Assembly: GCA_963678675.1 (NCBI GenBank)
Contig: OY783194.1
Coordinates: 21,306,278-21,370,277 of the forward strand
Direction: 5' to 3'
DNA: 64,000 bases
DNA from: Xiphydria camelus
Lineage: Eukaryota > Arthropoda > Insecta > Hymenoptera > Xiphydriidae
Part shown: positions 20,511 to 31,802 of the stretch, one piece after another
Layout: the number at the start of each line of letters is the position of its first letter
How positions within the stretch are numbered: position 1 is the first letter of the stretch
The notes under the pieces: model-generated
What the model saw: only the letters and a program-made list of their open reading frames with translations
What the model was told of the DNA's origin: nothing
The model's database searches: none
Made by a program: the position numbers and the translations under genes

Positions 20511-21800
20511 ATGGAAATATCTCTACCCGCTAAGCCTGAGAGGGCTTTGACGAAACGACAATTTCAGGCAGAGGCTGAACAGCGGCAATACTTCATGTTT
20601 TCCGACTACTACGCCTTGCTACGGATTTTCGAGTATCTCAACTTTCAGGACCTGCTGCGAGCGGCGAGAGTGTGTAGAATGTGGCGTGATCTCGCCGTGC
20701 ATCCCTCGCTGTGGAGGACGGTGCGGATGAAGGGTAAGTGCGAGGTGACCGATTGGGACGGATTTGCGAAGGCGTTGAAGAGGTGCGGCACGCGACACTT
20801 GGATCTGAGTGAGATGGTGGTCGAGGAGGCGGAGTCCGACGCTATCTCGGAGAAATTCGTATCCGTAATATCAAGGTTTACGAATCTCGTTAAGCTGGAG
20901 CTGTTCCAGTGCCCTGCAAACGTCATCGAAGAAGTGATCGAGAACTGCCCGCAGTTGGAGGTGTTGAGTGCAATGTCGATAGAGCCCTGCTCTTCTTTGA
21001 ATTTGAGCTCCGCCGGAAATCTGAAACGCTGTCAGGAGCTAAAATTGAGGGCGATAAACTGGATGTCCTTGGAGACGGGTCTCTCATCTTTGCAGACGCT
21101 GGCTCAGTTAACTCATTTTAGTCTGACGACTGTGGAAGAACTCTACGGGTTTGAACTTGACATTTTAGAATCGTTAACAACCCTGGAAACGCTTGAACTC
21201 GGAAAGTGTTCCTACCTTCATAAAGAATTCGGCACGCGGGTACTTCCGAAATTGCACAATTTGAAACGTCTTAGACTGGAGAATGGATTATTCTTGTGCT
21301 GTACGTTCGAGATACTCGAGGGCGTGTCGAAGCTGAAAAATTTGAGTCAATTGGAATTAGTCAACTTCGAAGTGAAGAACGGCTTCGACAAATACTTGGC
21401 GAAATGCAAGAATATCAAAAGGCTACTGATAATACCGATTTATACATCGAATTATGCCATGTCGAACAACATGATTCTCAGTGGCGTCATGGAGTTATCA
21501 AATAACTTAACGCACTTCGGCTGGGGTTTTGCCGACACGGGCGATTTTATACCGGTGTTAAAACCAATTCCGTACTTGAAGTCGATCGAGAATATAGAAG
21601 ATGATAGTTTAGAGGAAGACGATCAGATGCTACCGAACCTGACGGATTCGCAAGTATACATTTTGCGATTGTCTCAACTGCGGAAGCTTCTCCTCACCGC
21701 GTTGCCAAAGACGCGGTTCGAAACCTTGGAAATTCCCTTCGACACCAAGTGGCAGCAGATTATTTCAGATTCTACCGCTCTCTCAGTAACCAAGAGATAG
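20511..21800 (+). CDS. Unit 7 F-box/LRR protein, 429 residues, V373M
   Basis: Same protein as unit 4, with methionine at 373. The surrounding promoter differs from unit 4, so the unit looks like a mosaic of two lineages. Confidence 0.88.
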   Translation: MEISLPAKPERALTKRQFQAEAEQRQYFMFSDYYALLRIFEYLNFQDLLRAARVCRMWRDLAVHPSLWRTVRMKGKCEVTDWDGFAKALKRCGTRHLDLSEMVVEEAESDAISEKFVSVISRFTNLVKLELFQCPANVIEEVIENCPQLEVLSAMSIEPCSSLNLSSAGNLKRCQELKLRAINWMSLETGLSSLQTLAQLTHFSLTTVEELYGFELDILESLTTLETLELGKCSYLHKEFGTRVLPKLHNLKRLRLENGLFLCCTFEILEGVSKLKNLSQLELVNFEVKNGFDKYLAKCKNIKRLLIIPIYTSNYAMSNNMILSGVMELSNNLTHFGWGFADTGDFIPVLKPIPYLKSIENIEDDSLEEDDQMLPNLTDSQVYILRLSQLRKLLLTALPKTRFETLEIPFDTKWQQIISDSTALSVTKR

Positions 21801-21866
21801 ATAAAGTAATCGCTAAAGAATTCAAGGAAGCGAACGATGCGAGATGATTAACATTTTCTTTTAATT

Positions 21867-23264
21867 TTATTCTGCCTCGTCATCGTCAAGGAGGTTCTTA
21901 TCTAGTATATTCAACAAAAGTATCGTGTTTCCGTATATTATATTTATACACACGTCGATATTGATGGCAGAAATAAGATCGTACGGTATTTGCATTCCCG
22001 ACAGGAGCGACGCGATATCGCTAACGATTTGAGTCAATAAGTCTCTGGATATGACAATTCGTAAAACCTAGTCTCTCATTATTACACGTACATTAGCTGT
22101 CATCCGACACTTTACCATGTCCCTAAATATTACGACACTGCCATTTGGCGTAATTGTACGAAAAGGGGAAACAAAGATATCAAATTTCCTTAAAAAAAAT
22201 TGCTCCCTCTTACGGTGGACGAAATTTGACACAACGGTTCATACCGCTCGATATTATTGCTATCTAAGTAAAGCACTAATTTAGAATTAATCCCATCATC
22301 GGTCACATAATGACAAGGCGAGCGGTCTATTTCGGCTAATCCAGGCTGCTAATGAGTTCGCTGCAGTCCCGCACCTTCCCGGAAAGGGCTAATTGCTGGA
22401 CGAGTCGGAATAGATCGTTTTCCGCATACTTAAGGGGGAACGCCACTGTGACGGCCCGAAAAATGACCGTTCTTCGTGAATTTTTTTAAAAGGATTAATA
22501 AATAGTTAAAGGGATGCGGTTTGTTGCATGCTATTACGTAGACTTTCAACTTCATTTATGTACATTTTTATTTAAAAATATTGTAAATTGACAATGTTAT
22601 TAACATGAATGTTACCCTCGAAAAAATGAATCGCCCTTGTCCCACGTGTTTCGGTATGAAGGATTATTATCTGGAAAAAAAAATTTTTTTTTAAATATCT
22701 ATAAGAATATGGCTATCGTTGTACGCAGGGTTTTTTTTCGCAAAATGCCGAAATATTGAAATTTTTCTTCGTTATTTTCGCAGTTTTTCGTATTCTAGCA
22801 GCTTGAAAAAATAGTAAAAATCAAAATTTCAAAAAACCCCTACGTACAACGCGATAGCTATATACTTATAGATATTAAAATTTTTTTTCTTTTTTCAGAT
22901 AATCCTTCATACCGAAATACGTGGGACAATGGGGAGGGCGGTTCATTTTTTCCGAGGGTAACATTCATGTTAATAACATTGTCAGTTTGGAATATTTTTA
23001 AATAAAAATGTTTACAAATGAAGCTGAAAGTTTACTTAATAGCATGCAACAAACCGCATCCCTTTAACTATTTATTAACCCTTTCAAAAAAATTCACGAA
23101 GAACGGTCATTTTTCGGGCCGTCACAGTGGCGTTCCCCCTTAATCTGATAGTTACCGCTATACTTAGAAATAGTAAGTCTTCTTGTAGAGGGGAGAATGG
23201 CGAGTTCAAGAGATGACCGACCGGGGAAAGTTAATACCTGGCTTATCAGGTTTCGAGGATCGCT
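21867..23264 (-). pseudogene. Unit 7 minus-strand coding remnant
   Basis: 8-A run; lacks the His change seen in unit 4. Otherwise as in unit 5. Confidence 0.45.
22430..23143. mobile_element. Unit 7 fold-back element, 714 bases
   Basis: Shares GTACGCAGGG in the left arm and CACGAAGAACGG in the right arm with unit 4. Confidence 0.85.
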
Positions 23265-23388
23265 TCAACATTCCATGCAGCCTGAACCCTCGTTATGACT
23301 AAGGCCGAACAACGGTACCCTTGCCCGCTAGATCCGGGACGCGGAAAATACCCAACGTAATCCCTTGTTCTAATACCAGTCACTCCTA

Positions 23389-23542
23389 GCCAATCAGGGC
23401 GCATCGTGTAAGTTTACGTCATCCTCATCCAGCCAATCCGGGCGTACCGCGTCAGCGCACGCTACCCCCACCCACACACCGCCTTACAACTACTGTTAGA
23501 TGTAAGATATATAAACCGCGACCAAATGCATGTTAGTCAATG
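23389..23542 (+). promoter_or_regulatory. Unit 8 promoter
   Basis: Unchanged from unit 1; TATATAAA lies at 23508-23515 and the initiator A at 23539. Confidence 0.75.
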
Positions 23543-23822
23543 CATAACCGAAGTGTATCGCCGACCGTACACAGTGCAAGCGCTCTAGCTTTTATTCGGA
23601 CGCTCATAATATCTCATACGCTCAGTCTCATATATTATCATCAGGGTAATCGATTCGCTGTACTTCGCGACTTCATCCAAAAGTGTGTTTGTGTGTATAA
23701 CCAAGTGAACAGTGCTTCGTCCAGCATAGAGTATCCCCAGTGAAGCACATTCAGAAACAAAATCACCGCCGGGCGATAGTGAGAGCTCTGTAGCACCAGG
23801 ACGGCGCAGTCAACCAACGCCG

Positions 23823-25112
23823 ATGGAAATATCTCTACCCGCTAAGCCTGAGAGGGCTTTGACGAAACGACAATTTCAGGCAGAGGCTGAACAGCGGCAA
23901 TACTTCATGTTTTCCGACTACTACGCCTTGCTACGGATTTTCGAGTATCTCAACTTTCAGGACCTGCTGCGAGCGGCGAGAGTGTGTAGAATGTGGCGTG
24001 ATCTCGCCGTGCATCCCTCGCTGTGGAGGACGGTGCGGATGAAGGGTAAGTGCGAGGTGACCGATTGGGACGGATTTGCGAAGGCGTTGAAGAGGTGCGG
24101 CACGCGACACTTGGATCTGAGTGAGATGGTGGTCGAGGAGGCGGAGTCCGACGCTATCTCGGAGAAATTCGTATCCGTAATATCAAGGTTTACGAATCTC
24201 GTTAAGCTGGAGCTGTTCCAGTGCCCTGCAAACGTCATCGAAGAAGTGATCGAGAACTGCCCGCAGTTGGAGGTGTTGAGTGCAATGTCGATAGAGCCCT
24301 GCTCTTCTTTGAATTTGAGCTCCGCCGGAAATCTGAAACGCTGTCAGGAGCTAAAATTGAGGGCGATAAACTGGATGTCCTTGGAGACGGGTCTCTCATC
24401 TTTGCAGACGCTGGCTCAGTTAACTCATTTTAGTCTGACGACTGTGGAAGAACTCTACGGGTTTGAACTTGACATTTTAGAATCGTTAACAACCCTGGAA
24501 ACGCTTGAACTCGGAAAGTGTTCCTACCTTCATAAAGAATTCGGCACGCGGGTACTTCCGAAATTGCACAATTTGAAACGTCTTAGACTGGAGAATGGAT
24601 TATTCTTGTGCTGTACGTTCGAGATACTCGAGGGCGTGTCGAAGCTGAAAAATTTGAGTCAATTGGAATTAGTCAACTTCGAAGTGAAGAACGGCTTTGA
24701 CAAATACTTGGCGAAATGCAAGAATATCAAAAGGCTACTGATAATACCGATTTATACATCGAATTATGCCATGTCGAACAACATGATTCTCAGTGGCGTC
24801 ATGGAGTTATCAAATAACTTAACGCACTTCGGCTGGGGTTTCGCCGACACGGGCGATTTTATACCGGTGTTAAAACCAATTCCGTACTTGAAGTCGATCG
24901 AGAATATAGAAGATGATAGTTTAGAGGAAGACGATCAGGTGCTACCGAACCTGACGGATTCGCAAGTATACATTTTGCGATTGTCTCAACTGCGGAAGCT
25001 TCTCCTCACCGCGTTGCCAAAGACGCGGTTCGAAACCTTGGAAATTCCCTTCGACACCAAGTGGCAGCAGATTATTTCAGATTCTACCGCTCTCTCAGTA
25101 ACCAAGAGATAG
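23823..25112 (+). CDS. Unit 8 F-box/LRR protein, 429 residues, two silent changes
   Basis: Same protein as unit 3. Two synonymous phenylalanine changes, TTC to TTT at codon 292 (24698) and TTT to TTC at codon 340 (24842), mark the class shared with unit 9. Confidence 0.88.
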   Translation: MEISLPAKPERALTKRQFQAEAEQRQYFMFSDYYALLRIFEYLNFQDLLRAARVCRMWRDLAVHPSLWRTVRMKGKCEVTDWDGFAKALKRCGTRHLDLSEMVVEEAESDAISEKFVSVISRFTNLVKLELFQCPANVIEEVIENCPQLEVLSAMSIEPCSSLNLSSAGNLKRCQELKLRAINWMSLETGLSSLQTLAQLTHFSLTTVEELYGFELDILESLTTLETLELGKCSYLHKEFGTRVLPKLHNLKRLRLENGLFLCCTFEILEGVSKLKNLSQLELVNFEVKNGFDKYLAKCKNIKRLLIIPIYTSNYAMSNNMILSGVMELSNNLTHFGWGFADTGDFIPVLKPIPYLKSIENIEDDSLEEDDQVLPNLTDSQVYILRLSQLRKLLLTALPKTRFETLEIPFDTKWQQIISDSTALSVTKR

Positions 25113-25178
25113 ATAAAGTAATCGCTAAAGAATTCAAGGAAGCGAACGATGCGAGATGATTAACATTTTCTTTTAATT

Positions 25179-26576
25179 TTATTCTGCCTCGTCATCGTCA
25201 AGGAGGTTCTTATCTAGCATATTCAACAAAAGTATCGTGTTTCCGTATATTATATTTATACACACGTCGATATTGATGGCAGAAATAAGATCGTACGGTA
25301 TTTGCATTCCCGACAGGAGCGACGCGATATCGCTAACGATTTGAGTCAATAAGTCTCTGGATATGACAATTCGTAAAACCTAGTCTCTCATTATTACACG
25401 TACATTAGCTGTCATCCGACACTTTACCATGTCCCTAAATATTACGACACTGCCATTTGGCGTAATTGTACGAAAAGGGGAAACAAAGATATCAAATTTC
25501 CTTAAAAAAATTGCTCCCTCTTACGGTATACGAAATTTGACACAACGGTTCATACCGCTCGACATTATTGCTATCTAAGTAAAGCACTAATTTAGAATTA
25601 ATCCCATCATCGGTCACATAATGACAAGGCGAGCGGTCTGTTTCGGCTAATCCAGGCTGCTAATGAGTTCGCTGCAGTCCCGCACCTTCCCGGAAAGGGC
25701 TAATTGCTGGACGAGTCGGAATAGATCGTTTTCCGCATACTTAAGGGGGAACGCCACTGTGACGGCCCGAAAAATGACCGTTTTTCGTGAATTTTTTTGA
25801 AAGGGTTAATAAATAGTTAAAGGGATGCGGTTTGTTGCATGCTATTACGTAGACTTTCAACTTCATTTATGTACATTTTTATTTAAAAATATTGTAAATT
25901 GACAATGTTATTAACATGAATGTTACCCTCGAAAAAATGAACCGCCCTTGTCCCACGTGTTTCGGTATGAAGGATTATTATCTGGAAAAAAAAATTTTTT
26001 TTTAAATATCTATAAGAATGTGGCTATCGTTGTACGTAGGGTTTTTTTTTCGCAAAATGCCGAAATATTGAAATTTTTCTTCGTCATTTTCGCAGTTTTT
26101 CGTATTCTAGCAGCTTGAAAAAATAGTAAAAATCAAAATTTCAAAAAACCCCTACGTACAACGCGATAGCTATATACTTATAGATATTAAAATTTTTTTT
26201 CTTTTTTCAGATAATCCTTTATACCGAAACACGTGGGACAATGGGGAGGGCGGTTCATTTTTTCCGAGGGTAACATTCATGTTAATAACATTGTCAGTTT
26301 GGAATATTTTTAAATAAAAATGTTTACAAATGAAGCTGAAAGTTTACTTAATAGCATGCAACAAACCGCATCCCTTTAACTATTTATTAACCCTTTCAAA
26401 AAAATTCACGAAAAACGGTCATTTTTCGGGCCGTCACAGTGGCGTTCCCCCTTAATCTGATAGTTACCGCTATACTTAGAAATAGTAAGTCTTCTTGTAG
26501 AGGGGAGAATGGCGAGTTCAAGAGATGACCGACCGGGGAAAGTTAATACCTGGCTTATCAGGTTTCGAGGATCGCT
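25179..26576 (-). pseudogene. Unit 8 minus-strand coding remnant
   Basis: 7-A run. GGTATACG in place of GGTGGACG changes Ser to Tyr in block C (shared with unit 9). A private CTAGCAT changes Ile to Met in block B. Confidence 0.45.
25741..26455. mobile_element. Unit 8 fold-back element, 715 bases
   Basis: Left arm GAAAGGGTT with TTATTATC and a 9-T run; loop has CTTCGTCATT. The right arm has a private CCTTTATACC and CGAAACACGTGG. Confidence 0.85.
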
Positions 26577-26700
26577 TCAACATTCCATGCAGCCTGAACC
26601 CTCGTTATGACTAAGGCCGAACAACGGTACCCTTGCCCGCTAGATCCGGGACGCGGAAAATACCCAACGTAATCCCTTGTTCTAATACCAGTCACTCCTG

Positions 26701-26854
26701 GCCAATCAGGGCGCATCGTGTAAGTTTACGTCATCCTCATCCAGCCAATCCGGGCGTACCGCGTCAGCGCACGCTACCCCCACCCACACACCGCCTTACA
26801 ACTACTGTTAGATGTAAGATATATAAACCGCGACCAAATGCATGTTAGTCAATG
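26701..26854 (+). promoter_or_regulatory. Unit 9 promoter
   Basis: Core as in unit 1, with A to G at 26700 just before the first CCAAT box (CTCCTGGCCAATC), shared only with unit 10. TATATAAA lies at 26820-26827. Confidence 0.75.
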
Positions 26855-27134
26855 CATAACCGAAGTGTATCGCCGACCGTACACAGTGCAAGCGCTCTAG
26901 CTTTTATTCGGACGCTCATAATATCTCATACGCTCAGTCTCATATATTATCATCAGGGTAATCGATTCGCTGTACTTCGCGACTTCATCCAAAAGTGTGT
27001 TTGTGTGTATAACCAAGTGAACAGTGCTTCGTCCAGCATAGAGTATCCCCAGTGAAGCACATTCAGAAACAAAATCACCGCCGGGCGATAGTGAGAGCTC
27101 TGTAGCACCAGGACGGCGCAGTCAACCAACGCCG

Positions 27135-28424
27135 ATGGAAATATCTCTACCCGCTAAGCCTGAGAGGGCTTTGACGAAACGACAATTTCAGGCAGAGGCT
27201 GAACAGCGGCAATACTTCATGTTTTCCGACTACTACGCCTTGCTACGGATTTTCGAGTATCTCAACTTTCAGGACCTGCTGCGAGCGGCGAGAGTGTGTA
27301 GAATGTGGCGTGATCTCGCCGTGCATCCCTCGCTGTGGAGGACGGTGCGGATGAAGGGTAAGTGCGAGGTGACCGATTGGGACGGATTTGCGAAGGCGTT
27401 GAAGAGGTGCGGCACGCGACACTTGGATCTGAGTGAGATGGTGGTCGAGGAGGCGGAGTCCGACGCTATCTCGGAGAAATTCGTATCCGTAATATCAAGG
27501 TTTACGAATCTCGTTAAGCTGGAGCTGTTCCAGTGCCCTGCAAACGTCATCGAAGAAGTGATCGAGAACTGCCCGCAGTTGGAGGTGTTGAGTGCAATGT
27601 CGATAGAGCCCTGCTCTTCTTTGAATTTGAGCTCCGCCGGAAATCTGAAACGCTGTCAGGAGCTAAAATTGAGGGCGATAAACTGGATGTCCTTGGAGAC
27701 GGGTCTCTCATCTTTGCAGACGCTGGCTCAGTTAACTCATTTTAGTCTGACGACTGTGGAAGAACTCTACGGGTTTGAACTTGACATTTTAGAATCGTTA
27801 ACAACCCTGGAAACGCTTGAACTCGGAAAGTGTTCCTACCTTCATAAAGAATTCGGCACGCGGGTACTTCCGAAATTGCACAATTTGAAACGTCTTAGAC
27901 TGGAGAATGGATTATTCTTGTGCTGTACGTTCGAGATACTCGAGGGCGTGTCGAAGCTGAAAAATTTGAGTCAATTGGAATTAGTCAACTTCGAAGTGAA
28001 GAACGGCTTTGACAAATACTTGGCGAAATGCAAGAATATCAAAAGGCTACTGATAATACCGATTTATACATCGAATTATGCCATGTCGAACAACATGATT
28101 CTCAGTGGCGTCATGGAGTTATCAAATAACTTAACGCACTTCGGCTGGGGTTTCGCCGACACGGGCGATTTTATACCGGTGTTAAAACCAATTCCGTACT
28201 TGAAGTCGATCGAGAATATAGAAGATGATAGTTTAGAGGAAGACGATCAGGTGCTACCGAACCTGACGGATTCGCAAGTATACATTTTGCGATTGTCTCA
28301 ACTGCGGAAGCTTCTCCTCACCGCGTTGCCAAAGACGCGGTTCGAAACCTTGGAAATTCCCTTCGACACCAAGTGGCAGCAGATTATTTCAGATTCTACC
28401 GCTCTCTCAGTAACCAAGAGATAG
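27135..28424 (+). CDS. Unit 9 F-box/LRR protein, 429 residues, two silent changes
   Basis: Same protein and same silent changes at codons 292 and 340 as unit 8, its nearest relative. Confidence 0.88.
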   Translation: MEISLPAKPERALTKRQFQAEAEQRQYFMFSDYYALLRIFEYLNFQDLLRAARVCRMWRDLAVHPSLWRTVRMKGKCEVTDWDGFAKALKRCGTRHLDLSEMVVEEAESDAISEKFVSVISRFTNLVKLELFQCPANVIEEVIENCPQLEVLSAMSIEPCSSLNLSSAGNLKRCQELKLRAINWMSLETGLSSLQTLAQLTHFSLTTVEELYGFELDILESLTTLETLELGKCSYLHKEFGTRVLPKLHNLKRLRLENGLFLCCTFEILEGVSKLKNLSQLELVNFEVKNGFDKYLAKCKNIKRLLIIPIYTSNYAMSNNMILSGVMELSNNLTHFGWGFADTGDFIPVLKPIPYLKSIENIEDDSLEEDDQVLPNLTDSQVYILRLSQLRKLLLTALPKTRFETLEIPFDTKWQQIISDSTALSVTKR

Positions 28425-28490
28425 ATAAAGTAATCGCTAAAGAATTCAAGGAAGCGAACGATGCGAGATGATTAACATTTTCTTTTAATT

Positions 28491-29888
28491 TTATTCTGCC
28501 TCGTCATCGTCAAGGAGGTTCTTATCTAGTATATTCAACAAAAGTATCGTGTTTCCGTATATTATATTTATACACACGTCGATATTGATGGCAGAAATAA
28601 GATCGTACGGTATTTGCATTCCCGACAGGAGCGACGCGATATCGCTAACGATTTGAGTCAATAAGTCTCTGGATATGACAATTCGTAAAACCTAGTCTCT
28701 CATTATTACACGTACATTAGCTGTCATCCGACACTTTACCATGTCCCTAAATATTACGACACTGCCATTTGGCGTAATTGTACGAAAAGGGGAAACAAAG
28801 ATATCAAATTTCCTTAAAAAAATTGCTCCCTCTTACGGTATACGAAATTTGACACAACGGTTCATACCGCTCGACATTATTGCTATCTAAGTAAAGCACT
28901 AATTTAGAATTAATCCCATCATCGGTCACATAATGACAAGGCGAGCGGTCTGTTTCGGCTAATCCAGGCTGCTAATGAGTTCGCTGCAGTCCCGCACCTT
29001 CCCGGAAAGGGCTAATTGCTGGACGAGTCGGAATAGATCGTTTTCCGCATACTTAAGGGGGAACGCCACTGTGACGGCCCGAAAAATGACCGTTTTTCGT
29101 GAATTTTTTTGAAAGGGTTAATAAATAGTTAAAGGGATGCGGTTTGTTGCATGCTATTACGTAGACTTTCAACTTCATTTATGTACATTTTTATTTAAAA
29201 ATATTGTAAATTGACAATGTTATTAACATGAATGTTACCCTCGAAAAAATGAACCGCCCTTGTCCCACGTGTTTCGGTATGAAGGATTATTATCTGGAAA
29301 AAAAAATTTTTTTTTAAATATCTATAAGAATGTGGCTATCGTTGTACGTAGGGTTTTTTTTTCGCAAAATGCCGAAATATTGAAATTTTTCTTCGTCATT
29401 TTCGCAGTTTTTCGTATTCTAGCAGCTTGAAAAAATAGTAAAAATCAAAATTTCAAAAAACCCCTACGTACAACGCGATAGCTATATACTTATAGATATT
29501 AAAATTTTTTTTCTTTTTTCAGATAATCCTTCATACCGAAACACGTGGGACAATGGGGAGGGCGGTTCATTTTTTCCGAGGGTAACATTCATGTTAATAA
29601 CATTGTCAGTTTGGAATATTTTTAAATAAAAATGTTTACAAATGAAGCTGAAAGTTTACTTAATAGCATGCAACAAACCGCATCCCTTTAACTATTTATT
29701 AACCCTTTCAAAAAAATTCACGAAAAACGGTCATTTTTCGGGCCGTCACAGTGGCGTTCCCCCTTAATCTGATAGTTACCGCTATACTTAGAAATAGTAA
29801 GTCTTCTTGTAGAGGGGAGAATGGCGAGTTCAAGAGATGACCGACCGGGGAAAGTTAATACCTGGCTTATCAGGTTTCGAGGATCGCT
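28491..29888 (-). pseudogene. Unit 9 minus-strand coding remnant
   Basis: As unit 8, including Ser to Tyr in block C, but without the Ile-to-Met change in block B. Confidence 0.45.
29053..29767. mobile_element. Unit 9 fold-back element, 715 bases
   Basis: As unit 8 (9-T run, CTTCGTCATT, CGAAACACGTGG) but with the usual CCTTCATACC. Confidence 0.85.
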
Positions 29889-30012
29889 TCAACATTCCAT
29901 GCAGCCTGAACCCTCGTTATGACTAAGGCCGAACAACGGTACCCTTGCCCGCTAGATCCGGGACGCGGAAAATACCCAACGTAATCCCTTGTTCTAATAC
30001 CAGTCACTCCTG

Positions 30013-30166
30013 GCCAATCAGGGCGCATCGTGTAAGTTTACGTCATCCTCATCCAGCCAATCCGGGCGTACCGCGTCAGCGCACGCTACCCCCACCCACA
30101 CACCGCCTTACAACTACTGTTAGATGTAAGATATATAAACCGCGACCAAATGCATGTTAGTCAATG
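30013..30166 (+). promoter_or_regulatory. Unit 10 promoter
   Basis: Shares the G before the first CCAAT box (30012) with unit 9, although its gene and 3' region belong to the unit 1/2 class. TATATAAA lies at 30132-30139. Confidence 0.75.
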
Positions 30167-30446
30167 CATAACCGAAGTGTATCGCCGACCGTACACAGTG
30201 CAAGCGCTCTAGCTTTTATTCGGACGCTCATAATATCTCATACGCTCAGTCTCATATATTATCATCAGGGTAATCGATTCGCTGTACTTCGCGACTTCAT
30301 CCAAAAGTGTGTTTGTGTGTATAACCAAGTGAACAGTGCTTCGTCCAGCATAGAGTATCCCCAGTGAAGCACATTCAGAAACAAAATCACCGCCGGGCGA
30401 TAGTGAGAGCTCTGTAGCACCAGGACGGCGCAGTCAACCAACGCCG

Positions 30447-31745
30447 ATGGAAATATCTCTACCCGCTAAGCCTGAGAGGGCTTTGACGAAACGACAATTT
30501 CAGGCAGAGGCTGAACAGCGGCAATACTTCATGTTTTCCGACTACTACGCCTTGCTACGGATTTTCGAGTATCTCAACTTTCAGGACCTGCTGCGAGCGG
30601 CGAGAGTGTGTAGAATGTGGCGTGATCTCGCCGTGCATCCCTCGCTGTGGAGGACGGTGCGGATGAAGGGTAAGTGCGAGGTGACCGATTGGGACGGATT
30701 TGCGAAGGCGTTGAAGAGGTGCGGCACGCGACACTTGGATCTGAGTGAGATGGTGGTCGAGGAGGCGGAGTCCGACGCTATCTCGGAGAAATTCGTATCC
30801 GTAATATCAAGGTTTACGAATCTCGTTAAGCTGGAGCTGTTCCAGTGCCCTGCAAACGTCATCGAAGAAGTGATCGAGAACTGCCCGCAGTTGGAGGTGT
30901 TGAGTGCAATGTCGATAGAGCCCTGCTCTTCTTTGAATTTGAGCTCCGCCGGAAATCTGAAACGCTGTCAGGAGCTAAAATTGAGGGCGATAAACTGGAT
31001 GTCCTTGGAGACGGGTCTCTCATCTTTGCAGACGCTGGCTCAGTTAACTCATTTTAGTCTGACGACTGTGGAAGAACTCTACGGGTTTGAACTTGACATT
31101 TTAGAATCGTTAACAACCCTGGAAACGCTTGAACTCGGAAAGTGTTCCTACCTTCATAAAGAATTCGGCACGCGGGTACTTCCGAAATTGCACAATTTGA
31201 AACGTCTTAGACTGGAGAATGGATTATTCTTGTGCTGTACGTTCGAGATACTCGAGGGCGTGTCGAAGCTGAAAAATTTGAGTCAATTGGAATTAGTCAA
31301 CTTCGAAGTGAAGAACGGCTTCGACAAATACTTGGCGAAATGCAAGAATATCAAAAGGCTACTGATAATACCGATTTATACATCGAATTATGCCATGTCG
31401 AACAACATGATTCTCAGTGGCGTCATGGAGTTATCAAATAACTTAACGCACTTCGGCTGGGGTTTTGCCGACACGGGCGATTTTATACCGGTGTTAAAAC
31501 CAATTCCGTACTTGAAGTCGATCGAGAATATAGAAGATGATAGTTTAGAGGAAGACGATCAGGTGCTACCGAACCTGACGGATTCGCAAGTATACATTTT
31601 GCGATTGTCTCAACTGCGGAAGCTTCTCCTCACCGCGTTGCCAAAGACGCGGTTCGAAACCTTGGAAATTCCCTTCGACACCAAGTGGCAGCAGATTATT
31701 TCAGATTCTACCGCTCTCTCAGTAACCAAGAGACAGATAAAGTAA
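30447..31745 (+). CDS. Unit 10 F-box/LRR protein, 432 residues
   Basis: Protein identical to unit 1, with CAG at codon 430. It lies about 27 kb from the other copies of the unit 1/2 class and among different classes, which suggests a long-distance exchange in the array. Confidence 0.88.
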   Translation: MEISLPAKPERALTKRQFQAEAEQRQYFMFSDYYALLRIFEYLNFQDLLRAARVCRMWRDLAVHPSLWRTVRMKGKCEVTDWDGFAKALKRCGTRHLDLSEMVVEEAESDAISEKFVSVISRFTNLVKLELFQCPANVIEEVIENCPQLEVLSAMSIEPCSSLNLSSAGNLKRCQELKLRAINWMSLETGLSSLQTLAQLTHFSLTTVEELYGFELDILESLTTLETLELGKCSYLHKEFGTRVLPKLHNLKRLRLENGLFLCCTFEILEGVSKLKNLSQLELVNFEVKNGFDKYLAKCKNIKRLLIIPIYTSNYAMSNNMILSGVMELSNNLTHFGWGFADTGDFIPVLKPIPYLKSIENIEDDSLEEDDQVLPNLTDSQVYILRLSQLRKLLLTALPKTRFETLEIPFDTKWQQIISDSTALSVTKRQIK

Positions 31746-31802
31746 TCGCTAAAGAATTCAAGGAAGCGAACGATGCGAGATGATTAACATTTTCTTTTAA
31801 TT

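Larger units (their letters stand above)
3313..23172 (+). repeat. Imperfect three-unit higher-order repeat (units 2-4 and 5-7)
   Basis: Units 2, 3, 4 and 5, 6, 7 follow the same order of classes: a 432-residue gene copy, then a 3306-base unit, then a unit with V373M. Units 3 and 6 share a CAAAAAAA run, TAACA in place of TGACA downstream of the gene, and a 6-T run in the element. Units 4 and 7 share V373M and a rare C in GTACGCAGGG. The two trimers are not identical: for example unit 4 alone has GAATGAATCC at about 12355, and unit 7 alone has promoter changes. Confidence 0.75.

Noticed and set aside
26633..26848. 71-codon frame upstream of the unit 9 gene (also 29945-30160 in unit 10)
   Set aside because: It exists only because A to G just before the CCAAT box removes a stop in these two units. 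It starts at TTG and crosses the promoter.
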